64,000 nucleotides of DNA from NCBI GenBank assembly GCA_037102815.1, contig BTPP01000002.1:1426001-1490000 (forward strand), written 5' to 3'. This DNA comes from Neurospora intermedia. Its lineage: Eukaryota > Ascomycota > Sordariomycetes > Sordariales > Sordariaceae. Of this stretch, positions 26,356 through 38,623 are shown piece by piece. The notes beneath the pieces were generated by a model. The model saw nothing but the letters and a program-made list of their open reading frames with translations, did not search any database and was not told where the DNA came from. Positions within the stretch are counted from its first letter, which is position 1. Every line of letters starts with the position of its first letter. The position numbers and the translations under genes were made by a program.

Positions 26356-26680
26356 CCCTAATTTATATATATAATAAATATATATATTAATTTATTATAG
26401 AATTACCCTTAGGTTATTAATAGTAATAAGGATAAGAATAATAGTAAGGAGAATAATAATAAAGGTAATAAGAATAATAATGAAGAGGATAACAATAAGG
26501 ATAAGAATTCTAAGGAGGATAATAACGAAAATAAGGATTCTAAGGAGGATATTAATAAGGATAAAGACTCCGAGGAGGATAATAACGAGAATAAGGACTC
26601 TGAGGAGTCCTCCTCTATAAGTTACCCTAATTTATATATATAATAAATATATATATTAATTTATTATAGAATTACTCTTA
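26356..26680. repeat. Near-identical 56-bp direct repeats bounding a duplicated 269-bp unit
   Basis: Bases 26356-26411 and 26625-26680 match over 51 positions, then differ by one C/T, then match again; the step is 269 bases. What follows each copy is also related: a short linker, then a purine-rich tract coding for Asn, Lys, Asp and Glu. This is a tandem duplication of one unit. Its high identity stands out in a block where other duplicates are heavily mutated. Confidence 0.85.
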
Positions 26681-27265
26681 AATTATAGATAGTATTAAAA
26701 ATAAGAACGATAGTGAGGAGGATAATAAAGAGGAGGATAATAAGGGGGAAAAGGATAAGGAAGAAGAGGAGGAGGAGGAGGAGAAGGAGGAGGAGGAAGA
26801 TAAAAAATCCTTTTTAAAAAAGGATAAGGAGTCTTCTTCGGAGGAATCCTCTTCGGAGGAGGATAAGGAGGAGGAGAATAAAGAGGAGGAGGATAAGGAG
26901 GAGGAAGATAAGGAGGAGGAGGATAAGGAGGAGGAAGAAAATAAGGAGAATATTATTATTACCCTTAAACTGTCCGCCGCCGCCGCCCTTAAACCGCCCG
27001 CCGCCGCCGCCTTTAAACCGTCCGCCGCCGCCGCCCCTAAACTGCCCGCCGCTACCCTTAAACCGTCCGCCGCCGCCGCCCCCAAACTACCCGTCGCTAC
27101 CCTTAAATTACCTACCGCCGCCCCTAAGCCCCTTAGTACCCCGGGGGCTATTATTCCGACCCCGGTACGCTATATTATTAACGCTATATATAATATAACC
27201 CTCCTACCTAGGATTCCGACTAATACTTCCGTAAGTACGGGTCCGGAGACTATTATTATTCTATA
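26412..27265 (+). pseudogene. Relic coding region: acidic tracts, then an Ala/Lys/Pro repeat
   Basis: The plus strand of 26430-26620 reads as Asn/Lys/Asp/Glu-rich repeats such as NSKEDNNENKD. A second frame is open from about 26680 to 27265 with no ATG. It starts with a highly acidic tract (EEEDKEEEDKEEE), then, from 26964, has units of 21-24 bases reading LKPSAAAA or PKLPAAT. The composition is like a disordered chromatin or nucleolar protein, but no family can be named. These tracts are almost free of CpA on either strand, which may be why they outlived RIP. The minus-strand frame over the same bases is only the mirror of this low complexity. Confidence 0.45.
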
Positions 27266-27789
27266 GCGCCCGAAAAACCAAATAAGTATTTCCTTTCCGT
27301 TAATAGTAAATAATATATAAAATATATATTAATAATATTTATATTTAGGTTAATTTAAGTACTTATACCCTACGGACTATTAGATCTAGTATTAAACGCC
27401 CTACTCCCTCTAGTAGTATTAATCCGTTGCTTACTAAAAAGTAGGACCTATATACAGGATATATAATATTTATATCATAATTATACAATAATTATTAGAA
27501 TATTAATATTAAACTTAGTTATAGAATAATCTTAATAGAAGTTTATATTACGGAAGAAGGAATAAGATTGCGATAAATTATACTCTTAAACGCGCCGAAT
27601 TTCCTAGTTTTAATTTGGTAGTGCTGTAGTTGGTAGTATGAATTTGAATTATTATATATTGTGTATATTATGTACAGCTAGTATTATATTATATAACTAT
27701 TATATATAAATATAATAGATGTATATTTGTAATTTACGTTTGTGTATATAATAATTACGAAGATATAGTCGGTACTTTCGGCTTAAGGA

Positions 27790-30700
27790 AAGTGGAGTAT
27801 GTACGGACCAGTCTAATGCCCCTAATCACCATGCCCGAACGGACAAGGCGGGGCAAATTGACATCCTGGACATTTACATCATTTGCAACCACACAAGTTG
27901 CTCCCTCGGAGGGGAACTACAGCCGCACGTCATCGGCAACGGCCGATCTGTGACCATTCACTGACACTGCATGGCAGCGATCCTATGATAATGATGATAA
28001 GAAAAAAAAAAGAAAAAAAAAAAGAAAAATAAGAAGAAAACTACGACTAGTCATGCCAGCTTCCAGCCAAAGCATTGGTACGACTCCATATATTCCCGAT
28101 TAAGCCAGCCATGACCGCCTTTCAGCTACGCCAACCGGCGTCACCGTGATTGTTATCTTAGGCTCTTCTCGCTTCCATCTAGGACCTCCCCGCATCACAG
28201 CAACGCTCTATCAGCTAAGGGCCATGGATAGCCATGTTGCCTCCTAAACCTCCAAAGAAACGAAATAAACCCTATCAACCTTCAACTTTACACGGTCGGG
28301 CATTATGTCAGGCATAAATGGATGAGGATCCATGAGGATGTGCGCGGCATATGTCTCTCGCACAACACAACAATGTCTGTATTCGCACGTGTTCGGGCCG
28401 GTCCAAGGTGGATTCCGTGAAATGCAAAGCTCACTTCCACTACTCCCTCCTTCTCCAAAACCCAACCATTCAAGTGGCTCGGGCTTGGGAATGGGTTGGC
28501 TGTATGCTTATGTCTCGGTTGCCAAATGCAGCATTAGATTCGATGTAGTGTCGGACATGCCACTAAGTCTAGTGAATGGCCAAGCCCCCCTCTCTCCAGA
28601 ATCACGATACCAGGTATGTGCAACCCCGTGACTTCCAGAACATGCAGATCAACATAGCCGCATTTTGCAGAGTTCGAAATGTCATCTCCGTGAGAGCTAA
28701 TGCGAAACAATGATCGACGCCTACCGTCACCTAGCACACCCGTCTCGTCTTCAATCTGGGGCGTAAGAACTGAATCGTGGTGTGATAAGTACCATGGCAG
28801 TGTATTTCTTGTGCTTCCTGGGCCGGTGGCTCATTTCCGATATACACAACTTGCCAATAAGAGGAGGCTCGTTAATTTACGAAAATCCCAAACCAGTGTC
28901 AACAATCGACATCAATATGTCCACAATAATGCTCCCAGTACCTCTTCAACATGATTTTAAATATAGTATAAGCAGTACATTCGGAGGAATGTAGCGAACT
29001 CGATCAGTCAAGGGAGGAGCACTGTACGATACCAAATGGATATCGCTATCTGCGCTATGCCACAATGGTGCCTGTCCACAAGTGGACTCAAAAGGAAAGT
29101 CTATCGAAACCTGCTAACATTCGTAGTAGCGTCACAACAAACCGGATGAAATGTACCATGCCTTATATACTGTACACCATAAGTCTGTCGGAGATCCCCT
29201 ATTGAGGTGCCTTGCAAATGTACGACTTCGTCGGTGTTATTGAAGGCGGCCCTTCCTGTCTGAAGTGTTAAGTAAGGCTTCATCGGGCCTGTTGCGCTGC
29301 GCACGTACCTAGAGGTACGAATGCCTCAAACCGGCGTTTGTAGGTATTTACCCTACAACGACAAGAACAATCGCAAATTTTGGCTCGTGGTACAGTCGGA
29401 AAGGGCAGCGTCAATTCAACATGTCCGATCCCTACCAAGAACTGGCTCTGAACCAACAGCAGCATGTACGGCAGACAGGAGGGAGCTTATGGAAACGCGG
29501 TGGAACGTTTGAGGCCGCCGCAAGAGTCTGTCGTGATACACGACTTTGCCCCCGAGGGTCGAAGAAACTGGACATATAGACCAAATAACTTTACAGTCTA
29601 AAATGCGAAGATCGGTTGGATGGTCTTCAGAGTTGAGACAGCAAATAGCCCTCTTCGCTGACTTCGGTGCTGTGGCCCTAGGTAAATGGGAAACCAAGTA
29701 CAAAGGGAGCTTGCGGTTGTCAGTTCGTTGATTCAAGCCTGTCATGAAAACGTCAACCAGAAAAGGGGCCACCGCCAGTAGCAAAGACAAGATGATGACC
29801 CATTGACTTACAGCACTCTCCTACTTTTACTGCGTAAGAGGTTTACGATAATAGTATAGGTACCTATATTCTCAACGCACGTCTGAAGGCATACTGGGAT
29901 AATCCTTGTAGCACAGCACCCATTACGTAGCTACCCGCTCACAAGCTATACGCCGTTCCGGGGTAATAGTGTGCTGTTGTTACAGCAGTAGCAGCATTTG
30001 AAAGCAGGGCTGACAACGGACTTGTGACAAAGCATGCGAATCCGAAATCGCATACAGTACTGACATATGTAGACCTACCGCCTTTGCGCTCAATCAAGGT
30101 ATAAACAGTTCCGGCCAGCAGGCGTCGACCTGAATGACGTGCCGGGGGAGAAGTAGCCGGTAACATGGACTCATTGATCTTCCATCATCCCCCTTAGCAG
30201 GCACCCTATTTCCAAGGGTGTCCCGATGTTGTTGTTGTACATGCACATCTACGCACTACACATACCCAATTTTGCTATTTGTCCTGCCCAACTCGGTTTC
30301 TGCCAGATGTACGACACCAACTGCCTGCGCACATGTATCTCCCCAGATCTGGACAACCGTTGTGTCCGCGAACTTCTCAGCTTTGTCGGGCCCGTCATCC
30401 GCCTTATCAGCCAACTGACCTAGATCCGTAGGTCTGTACAACGCACTAAGCTCCGTACCGAGGGTGGCTCTGTACTTGTGAGCCCTACACCCTTGCTCCT
30501 TTCTAGGAAGAATGGACGGAAACACTATCACCTTGCCACTTACCTAGGTATCGGCCGGGTCCAACGCAGGATGAGACAAAAACCATGTCTATAGGTTAGA
30601 CGCTAGACGTTGTCTGGCTCAGTGGCTGAGTCATCTTCTCAGTGTCATGTTGAGCTAGATGACCAACTTCATCACAGGATGTGAGTAAAGTCTTCGCCAC

Positions 30701-33700
30701 AGTTGCCATTACATTGCTCTCCACAACTGGTCTATAGAGGTAGAGAAGTCATTTACGTCTTCCGTACTCCTAGAACAGGTTATAACAGTCACAGAACTCT
30801 ATGAGGATGGCCCTCGTGGAAAGGGGCAAGTTCGTGTCACATACGTCTATCGAACAGGAGTCTTTGGTTCATGACTTGTTAACAAACACTTGCCCCTTTT
30901 TAATTTTTTTTTCTCTTTTTTTCCCCACGGCAAGAATCACTCTTTGACCCACACATGTATTGACTTAGCCTCATGGAAATTCCACCTCTAATGGACGACT
31001 CGTTCTCCGCAAGAAGGGGTAAGTTTCGGTAGTAAACAGTACCCTGGGGTCTTGCCACCGGCCTTGGACCCTTGAAACACGCCTCAAAACCACGTTTACC
31101 GTTCCATGGCACACATTTCATCGTTCATTAACATGAGTTCAATAGTCTGGCTATACAATGTACCACAGTAAAAGCCGTGTGGCGGCGCCTTATTTCATGG
31201 ATTCTCCAGCTCTGCCTGTCGTTCATCGTAGAATGTAACACCATGTGCAAGCAATGAACTTCTTATGGCTACAATGTCCTGCCCACTTAGGAGTTACAGC
31301 TTAGAAATAGTACGAGGTATGTCATTTCTCATCATGGGGCATCACATCCAAGGACAAAGCAGACGAATCGCCGCCTCACTTGTGCATGTCACATCCGGTC
31401 TCTCTTTACTGCTATTGAGCATTTCACCAACGTTATAGTTGTCCGCAAGTTGAGTCTAGAGGTACACATACGGACCAGACATTATGTGTATGGCGAACCA
31501 ACAACGGACAAGCAGGCGGATAGGCGGTTGATAACCACAACACCACCACGGAGGATTGCCTGTGGCTGACGATGTTGGTGGCTGACATATAATAAGGCAT
31601 AGCCAGTGGTTGGTTGGTTGGTCAATCCTACCTCTAACCGGGCAGCCAACGTCAAATGCATTTAAAGAAAAAAAAGAGAAAAAAAATAAAAGAAAGGAAA
31701 AACGGCGCAGAGCTCATCAACCGCGTTCTGGTACGGTCCGTCCGATTCACAAAAGGATAGACATCCATGTCACTCATTCATTGTCTGTCTTGACAGAAAC
31801 ACCAAAACCCGGCTTTATAGGTTGTTTCACCCGGACAGCGTGATCGTACAAGCACCACACTACCAGCAATGGCAAGGCGAATATATAATCCCGTACCTCT
31901 AGTGTGCTGCTGTGCACAGGAAACACAATCAAACTCAGGACTGGATGAAGAAGGCCCGCTACTAGACAATCGAGTGCGCTCAGATTGGGTCTATTGCTGT
32001 GACCGTGCAACCACAGACCCCTCTTCCCACTAAGAAACATTCCGCTCGATCAAATGGTGATGAGCCAGCTTTGTACACCACTCGATCTCCAAAACTTGTA
32101 TATGCCGGGATGATGATGAGGATCTACCGTGAGTAGCACTTGATATGGCGGGGGCTCGCACTAGACCGTAACTCCGTGCTCATGAACTCGCCTGCCTAGT
32201 CACTCGCCACTTTCCATGGTGAATGTTACCAACCAAGCACGACATCTCGCAAAGTAAAGAGGATGGAGAGAACGGGTATCTATTCCGGGAAAACAAACCC
32301 CGAACACACATCTACCTAGGTAGCTAACCAACCTGGATTGCCGAGACCAACACAGCGTCAAACGCCATTGCTCCCGATCCAAAACTCGAGTCAAAGCCAA
32401 ACCACAGAGATCCCACAGGAGACACCGAAAGAAGGTCTGGCGCTCGTTTCTGTTTGACGACAGATAGACATACTTCAAGACATACATCCTTAAATATATG
32501 AATCGGACCTGGCCCATTACTTCAGCACTACTTCCTCGTTCACCAAGAATTTCATAAACAGCGAGCCGAGCCGACAGACGCACACCGATATCCGAAACAG
32601 GAAGCGCTCAGCAGAAGAGAGTAGGGCGTCACTTCAAGTTCTACTAGAAGCGTACAAGTGCTACGGAGAATAGATTGAGATGTGTTAGTCGTACAGTAAG
32701 GTCTCAGTGCGGTTGGTTGGTTGGCTGGTCAGTAGATGGAAGGAGTGGTGTTGCACATTACAAGTTAACCACCTAATGAGTGGGTGACTGAGTGAGTAAG
32801 TGAGTGAACACTGAAGCGGGTAAGTGACCAATACCTAAACACGGGTCCGGATTTCAGTAGGGGTCAGTATAGCAACTGGAAGTGAAGCGAGCAAGTGAAG
32901 TGGCGCGCCCGTCTTCTAAGATGTCTGGGGCGGGTCACTACATTTTGCTTACACCACAGGAGAGACATGAAATACGTAGCAAGGGCGGCTGGCCGCTGGT
33001 CAGGTAGCCTCAGCCGGGGCGCGCGCAACTCACCAGGCTTTCCAGGCTGGCTAAGTGAGTGAGGGAATAAATGAGGCGTGAGACAGCGGGAAGCATTTCA
33101 ACTGTACCTACACATTCGAAGTTGTAATTGATCACGTTTGTTTGGTGTGTGCAAGTTTCAAGTCAAACCCCGAGGGATGTGATGAAACCTCCACTTCAGA
33201 GGCTCTACTAGGTTAGAAGGGCGGAGAAAAAGCTGTATCAGATACAGGTCATCCATCCTTTTGGCGAGATAAGTATTGGCAATTTGATGACCATTTTCCA
33301 ACAGATGTAGAAACGTAGAACATGAAAGGGAGAGAAGGAAGGAAGGAAGGAACGGTGAAGGGGTAAGAAAGTGACCTAACGAGCGACCTCTCGAAGCAAT
33401 TTTTCCCGGTTGGATTTTTGGTGTGAGGCGCGCCTTCCGTAAAAATGTCATTCACGGATGAATGATATCTCATTGCGCACTTCGTACCTTCCATGAGTAA
33501 TCGCAAAATTTGTGTATCAGGTCCTCGCAAGGTTGGATATTACTTCCTCATCGCCACACCGCGAAGGCCATCCGGTCCCAGCTAAAGAGGGACTAACAGA
33601 AATCCAGTCCATTTCAGTCGCTATAACAGTAATCATGCATTTTGCCGTTTATGTTCGGCGATCGCAGATGCTATGTCCGTACTTCCACTGTGAAAGCAAC

Positions 33701-34916
33701 CTCACTCATCCTTCCCACGCTGCTTTGACAACAGAGAGATCAAAATTACCAACAACTGACCCCGAATGGGCCTCAAAGGTATCAAGATGGCGACAAACAG
33801 AAGTTCATACACCACCATGTATAAAAGCATTGTTGGATTTCAGGGATCCTTAATTCCAAATCGACTCCCGTCCCTCTCAGAGAATCGGGGTTGGCTTCTG
33901 TCAACCATGTCAAACATTACCAACGGAACCAGTCGTTGTGATACTAGTCTAGCCAGCCAGCTACGCAACCATCAATGCAGAAAGCAAAGTTACTAAAGCG
34001 TAGATACCTGAACCAGTCAATACATAGTCAGTCAACTAACGCCAACCACACTATCAACGAGGGGCGCATGATCCACCACTACCGCCCTTCACTCCTTCGT
34101 CCTCCACTCCTTCGTCCTCCACTCCTGTTCAGCTGTCCCTGCTATGCTTGCTTATGTTCTCATCAGTCGGCTTGTTGGTGTTGGTCCTAATCTCGTGTGA
34201 TTTACGAAACTACGCAATGTTGGAAATATTTGGCCCGACTATATGATAATTCTGTTGACCTGTCATTTTTTTTTCGCACCCGCTTGCTCTCGGCTTCCCG
34301 CAGATCCAAATAGGCACTAACAACACAAGTTGGAAGAAACGAAACCGAGTGGATGTGTGATGTGACGAGACGTCCATCGGGATACGCTCTATGCGGCTTC
34401 CCGGCAAGGCGAGCGAGATGCTGCTGCTGCTGCTGCTGCTGCAAGGTGGGAAGCGGCAAGGGGAATTTGGAAAGAAATTCAAACAAATGTATGGACGGGA
34501 TACGCAACGAGATGTCAAAGCATAGCACAGTATGGCATGGCACAGCACATAGGTGTCTTCTACCTAGTGGGCAAAGGCAGAACCAACAGACAACGACAAC
34601 GCTGTTGGACTGTATGAAAGATTCAGTTTGGGTTGATGTGCGGAACAGGTCGCATGGAAAAAGTAGTTATGCATGCAGTCAAACGGTCAATTTCCGCTGT
34701 TCATATGCCGCTTATGACATTTTTTTTTTTGATTCACCTCATTGTAACAGCTCTATTAAATTCCCCTATCGTACTTGGCGCACACTTCAGTACCTGTGCT
34801 AAGCCGTGCCTCACAGCATGAGCCTCGCCATATACAAAACTAATATGTAAATAATATAGTATACCGATACACTACTCGTTGCCAGCCGCCCGTCTGCCTC
34901 ACAATCCGCCTACTAC
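27790..34916. other. Gene-free flank of normal base composition, right of the AT-rich block
   Basis: Composition is ordinary (CpA and TpG frequent), but no frame carries a recognisable protein; most long frames begin at TTG or GTG. There are A-rich tracts near 28001-28040 and 31660-31700, TACCTAGGTA-type palindromes near 30541 and 32310, and a GAGTGA-rich stretch at 32775-32825. The minus-strand prp4 gene ends at 34917, so its 3' untranslated region occupies the right end. I see no tRNA or rRNA. Confidence 0.6.
34421..34442. repeat. CTG microsatellite, seven units
   Basis: Seven perfect CTG units plus one base, in non-coding DNA about 480 bases beyond the stop codon of the prp4 gene. Confidence 0.95.
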
Positions 34917-37900
34917 CTAAGCTCTGGCATGACCCGCCGTGCGCTGCGCATGCGCATGAGCGTGGCCATGTGAGAAGTGACTTGAGGCCGACGGACCTGC
35001 CGCCGTTGCCGCCACCGCCTGCCCGAAGAAGGGATGCTTGAGGGCCTCCAATGGCGTGATTCTCTTGTCCGGATTGAGTGCCAGGCAGCGTTCGAGGAGA
35101 TCAATAAAGTGGTTGAGCTCCTTGGTTTCCGCATCACTCAGGCCGCTGGAGGCGGCCACGAGACGGGCCCGCAAATCGCGGGTCGGCTTAACAGTGGCCA
35201 GGGTTTTGACAGTGGTCTGTACAAAAAGGAGCAGTAAGTTAGTTTGATTCCCAATTCGGGTAGGTATATTTGGCAAATAATGTTGGAAGAAGGAAGGAAG
35301 CGGAATGGGGGAAGTGTGGTTGCGGAGTGAAGGGGTGAAGAGGGCGTGTTGAAAAAGCAAAGAGTAACAGGCGTCTCCCGCGTGCCGCCGTCACAAAAAA
35401 CGACAACGGGAAAGACTGCATGCTCTCCAGTTGGGAAGAAACGCCACGATGCCCCGGGGGTATGCGGTTGCGGTGACATTGCCAAGCGGTCAATGTGCAG
35501 GCGAGGCACAGCACGACGCCCACTGGGGATGTCATCAAATCTTCTCTGACTGTCCCTTCTCTCATGCACGTCGGAAGATTGCTAGGCAGACCAACCACGC
35601 GGGATGTCCACATCGGATCTAGGATGCAAGCCGCCTGGCCTCATCATCCTCTCACAGCAGATCCTCATCATGCCAGGAGACCGGACCAACAAGAGCGGGA
35701 GAGGATGAGGTGATACTCAGACGACACCGCAGATGGAAATGGGAGACATCATGCCGGGCCGCACACAAGCGCCGTCCCACTCAACCGGCCTCCGCGTCCA
35801 AAGCGCCCCCCTCTTCTCTCCATAAATAAATGAATAATTCTTTTCTTTGTAAAAATGAAGGAAAAAGAAAAAAAAGGGGGGAGGGGGTGAAGGGAGTCGG
35901 CTAGAAAGGCCAACCTGACGCCAGGGGCATCTCCAGTCAGACATCATCTTCCGTACACCCCTCCTCCATAAACAGAAGAAACCATGGTAAACTCGGAGGG
36001 TGACAACCGGGGAATATCTCATGGATTGATTGCAATGTGATTGCCTCGCACATGCAGAACGGAAGCGCTCAGGAAAATGAAAACAGACAAAAAAAATAGA
36101 AAACAACGTACCTTTCCAAGGACCTTGTCCCGCTCGACACTGAGGAAGTTGCCCATGTCGTCCCAGTGCATGCCCCATAATTCACCACGGCGGTACAACT
36201 TGGCGTTCAGTCTGCCACGAATCTCCATGATGGTCTTCAACATCTGGTTGTTGCTGTCGCCCGTAAATAGAATCTTGCCCGTGTACAGCTCATACAAAGT
36301 GCAGCCAATGGACCACATGTCTACGGAGTAGTCATATGGTATGCCTAGGATGACTTCTGGCGCGCGGTAGAATCGACTGACGAGATACGGTGTCACCTCC
36401 GTCGAGGCCGTGGCCGCGTCAGACCGGTCGATCGCCGTACCCAGGTCACAAATCTTCAAAAGATTGCGTGCCTCATTGACCTACATCGGAAATTAGCATC
36501 GTGTCTCTTCATCACAGTGTGTTTGAGGAGACATACCAAGATATTGTCAGGCTTCAGGTCAGCATGGATAATGCTGCACTTGCGCATATGGGCAAGGGCG
36601 AGGAAGATCTGGTAAGCGTAAACGCGTGTGGCACGCAAGTTGATGCCAACGTTGTTTCCGAACTTCTTGAGCACCTCGCGGAGGTTCATGCTCAAATTTT
36701 CGAAAACCATGCACAGATGACCCTTGTACTCAAAGGATCGCTCAAACTTGACGATATGCTTCTTGTCCTCAGGATCAGCTTCATTCAGCTTCTGTAAGAT
36801 GGCAATTTCAGTGAAACCACCCTTCCGCAAAGCGTCGTTGTTACGCATGATCTTGATGGCAACTGTCTGCTGCGTCGTGAGGTCCAGAGCGCGGGCGACT
36901 CCCGAGAACATTCCACGACCGAGAGCCGTCGACAACTGGTATCGTCCGTCCAACAGCTCGCCGGGCCTAATCTTGTAGTAACCGTCTTTATCGTCACCTT
37001 CGAGCTTACCGCCGCCGACATTAGCCTGGCCATCGTTTCCAGTTTTCTTCGAAACTGCAGGAGCCACAAGCTTCTCTTCGTCGAAATCGTCTGCGAACAT
37101 GTCAAACTCATCGTCGTCGTCGTCTCCTCCTTTCTCAGCCTGCTTTTCCTCATCATTTTGCTCTTCTTTGGCAACATCTGCCAGAGCAGGATGTTTAGCT
37201 TCTCCATGCAAACCAACATGTCCGTGACGCAGCTCGTCACGGCGCTCGTCTTCCTTCATATCAGCGGTAGGATCATAATCAGCAGCAGAGGGACCATCAA
37301 CTTCCACTTTATCGTTTCCATTGGCTCTCGCAAGATCTTGCTCTGCCAGGAAGAAGTTGAACGCAGAAGGAGACATGGTGTCCGGCACCTGGGCGGGTGA
37401 CTGGGTAGGCGACATGGTAACATTCCCTAAGGATAGTTAGCGGCTGGAGTGGACAGGTAAAAGAAGGACTATAGACTTACTCGACTTGGGACTGCTGGGC
37501 TCTGTCTTCTGGAGAGCGGGGGTATTGAAACGGCTCGACGAGGGGGTGGGCGATGGCTTATCACCTTGTAATGACTGGACACTGGGGCTTGCCGCACCCA
37601 GACCGCGCTGAAGAGCTGCCTGCCTGGCGCGTCTCCGCCGCTCGATCTCGGCCTGGACACGAGCTTCCTCGTCCATCGCCTCAGACGGGTCCCAGTCCAT
37701 GTCGGGTTCGGGCTCTTTGGATGCCTCCTGTTGAGGTGGACTGTAAGGAATATTAGCAAGATATTCTCGACTCGTAGCGCATATAATGACCGAATAACCT
37801 ACCCGTCCTGTGCGATAGCTAGTTCCTTGACACCTCGTTCAACCGGAACACCCTGACCAGATTTAGCATCTTCCTTGGTAGAATAAGCAGCCGCCGTGTG

Positions 37901-38623
37901 AGTATTCCCTTTAGACATTTCTTGCCCACGCCTGTCATCCTTGCCATCTTGGTAGGTTCCTTCTGGCTGAAACGTAACGACGCGACCCCTGTTGTCACGC
38001 CGTCCTCTGTTATTGTTGTCGCGGCGACCGCCCCTAGGAGATCTGCTTCGGTTATTGCGAGGCCTCTTGGCGGAATATGAATCGTGGTCGCGCTCGCGGT
38101 CGTAATCCAGTAGCTCGCGGTCACGGCCGCGGTCATCTACACGGTCGGCGGACGGACGAGTGGGCGGAGGGGCGTCCCTGGATGAGCCGTACCGGTTACG
38201 GGCCGAAGATGACCAGTCGTCATTATAATTCATCGAGCCGCGCGAGGGCGGACGATCTAGGTCGCGGTACCGGCTACTTCCTCTATCATCGTCGTAGTGA
38301 ACGCGGAAGTGTCGGGGATCGCGACGGTCCCGGTCTCGGTCTCGGTCATGGCGATCATCATCGCGCGAACGCTTGAAGCCCCTGGGCGAACGCGGAGGGG
38401 GAGGCGAGCGTGGCGACCTGCTGTGACGACTGAAGGAGCCTTGGCGGGCGTGTCCGACTCTGGGTGACTGACGATGATCAGGGAGCTTGGAGGGTTCGGG
38501 AGTGCGCTCGAGTCTAGCTCTTGGTCTGCCGGTCCGGTCAATATCACCGTTCAACTTAGAGTGAGGCAGGGGAGTTGCCTCTGCGATTTCCCCTTCATCC
38601 GAGCTAACATCGGGAAATGCCAT
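34917..38623 (-). CDS. prp4: Prp4-type pre-mRNA-splicing serine/threonine kinase
   Basis: Dual-specificity-like kinase of the CMGC group that phosphorylates splicing factors during spliceosome activation in the nucleus. Exons are 38623-37803, 37740-37481, 37426-36537, 36480-36112 and 35216-34917; all junctions keep phase and give 879 residues. Residues 1 to about 360 are RS/RD-rich and disordered. The segment after that is acidic with DMFADDF. The kinase domain starts near 523: glycine loop LGRGMFSGV, Lys552 in VAIK, HADLKPDN with Asp650, DLG at 669-671, and SRFYRAPEVILG. HAD in place of HRD and the acidic DMFADDF lead are Prp4 hallmarks. The start is MAFPDVSS at 38623; the longer frame begins with TTG. 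S. pombe Prp4 is shorter (477) because its N-terminus is short. TMA7 lies divergently upstream. Confidence 0.95.
35217..36111 (-). other. Unusually long (895-bp) intron 4 of the prp4 kinase gene
   Basis: Donor GTACGT follows the codon AAG, and acceptor TTTGTACAG precedes ACC, with an ACTAAC branch-like sequence just before the acceptor. Joining these gives the expected kinase sequence without loss (ERDKVLGK then TTVKTLATVKPTRDL). The other introns of this gene are about 55-65 bases. The interior shows no kinase-like exon, so it is either a long intron or holds an alternative exon or RNA I cannot recognise. Confidence 0.8.

Larger units (their letters stand above)
5160..27790. repeat. AT-rich block with the signature of repeat-induced point mutation
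   Basis: Base composition changes abruptly near 5160 and returns near 27790. CpA and TpG are nearly missing while TpA is abundant. For example, the 60 bases from 13441 hold thirteen TpA against one CpA and one TpG. CpG and CpC remain, which is the pattern left by RIP in ascomycetes (C to T in CpA on either strand) rather than by CpG deamination. Copies inside local repeats differ mainly by C/T and G/A. The block contains tandem repeats, a small DNA transposon and decayed coding DNA, listed separately. No intact gene is present. It is likely heterochromatin grown from repeated DNA; a small centromere core is possible but unproved. Confidence 0.92.

Noticed and set aside
26678-27085. 135-residue Ser/Ala/Gly-rich minus-strand frame
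   Set aside because: Mirror of the purine-rich and GCC-rich tracts; the plus strand reads more like protein and is itself a relic.
5160-27790. LTR retroelement, Polinton or CRISPR array in the AT-rich block
   Set aside because: I could find no paired long terminal repeats, no recognisable enzyme or capsid motif, and no spaced identical short repeats. Heavy mutation may hide old elements.
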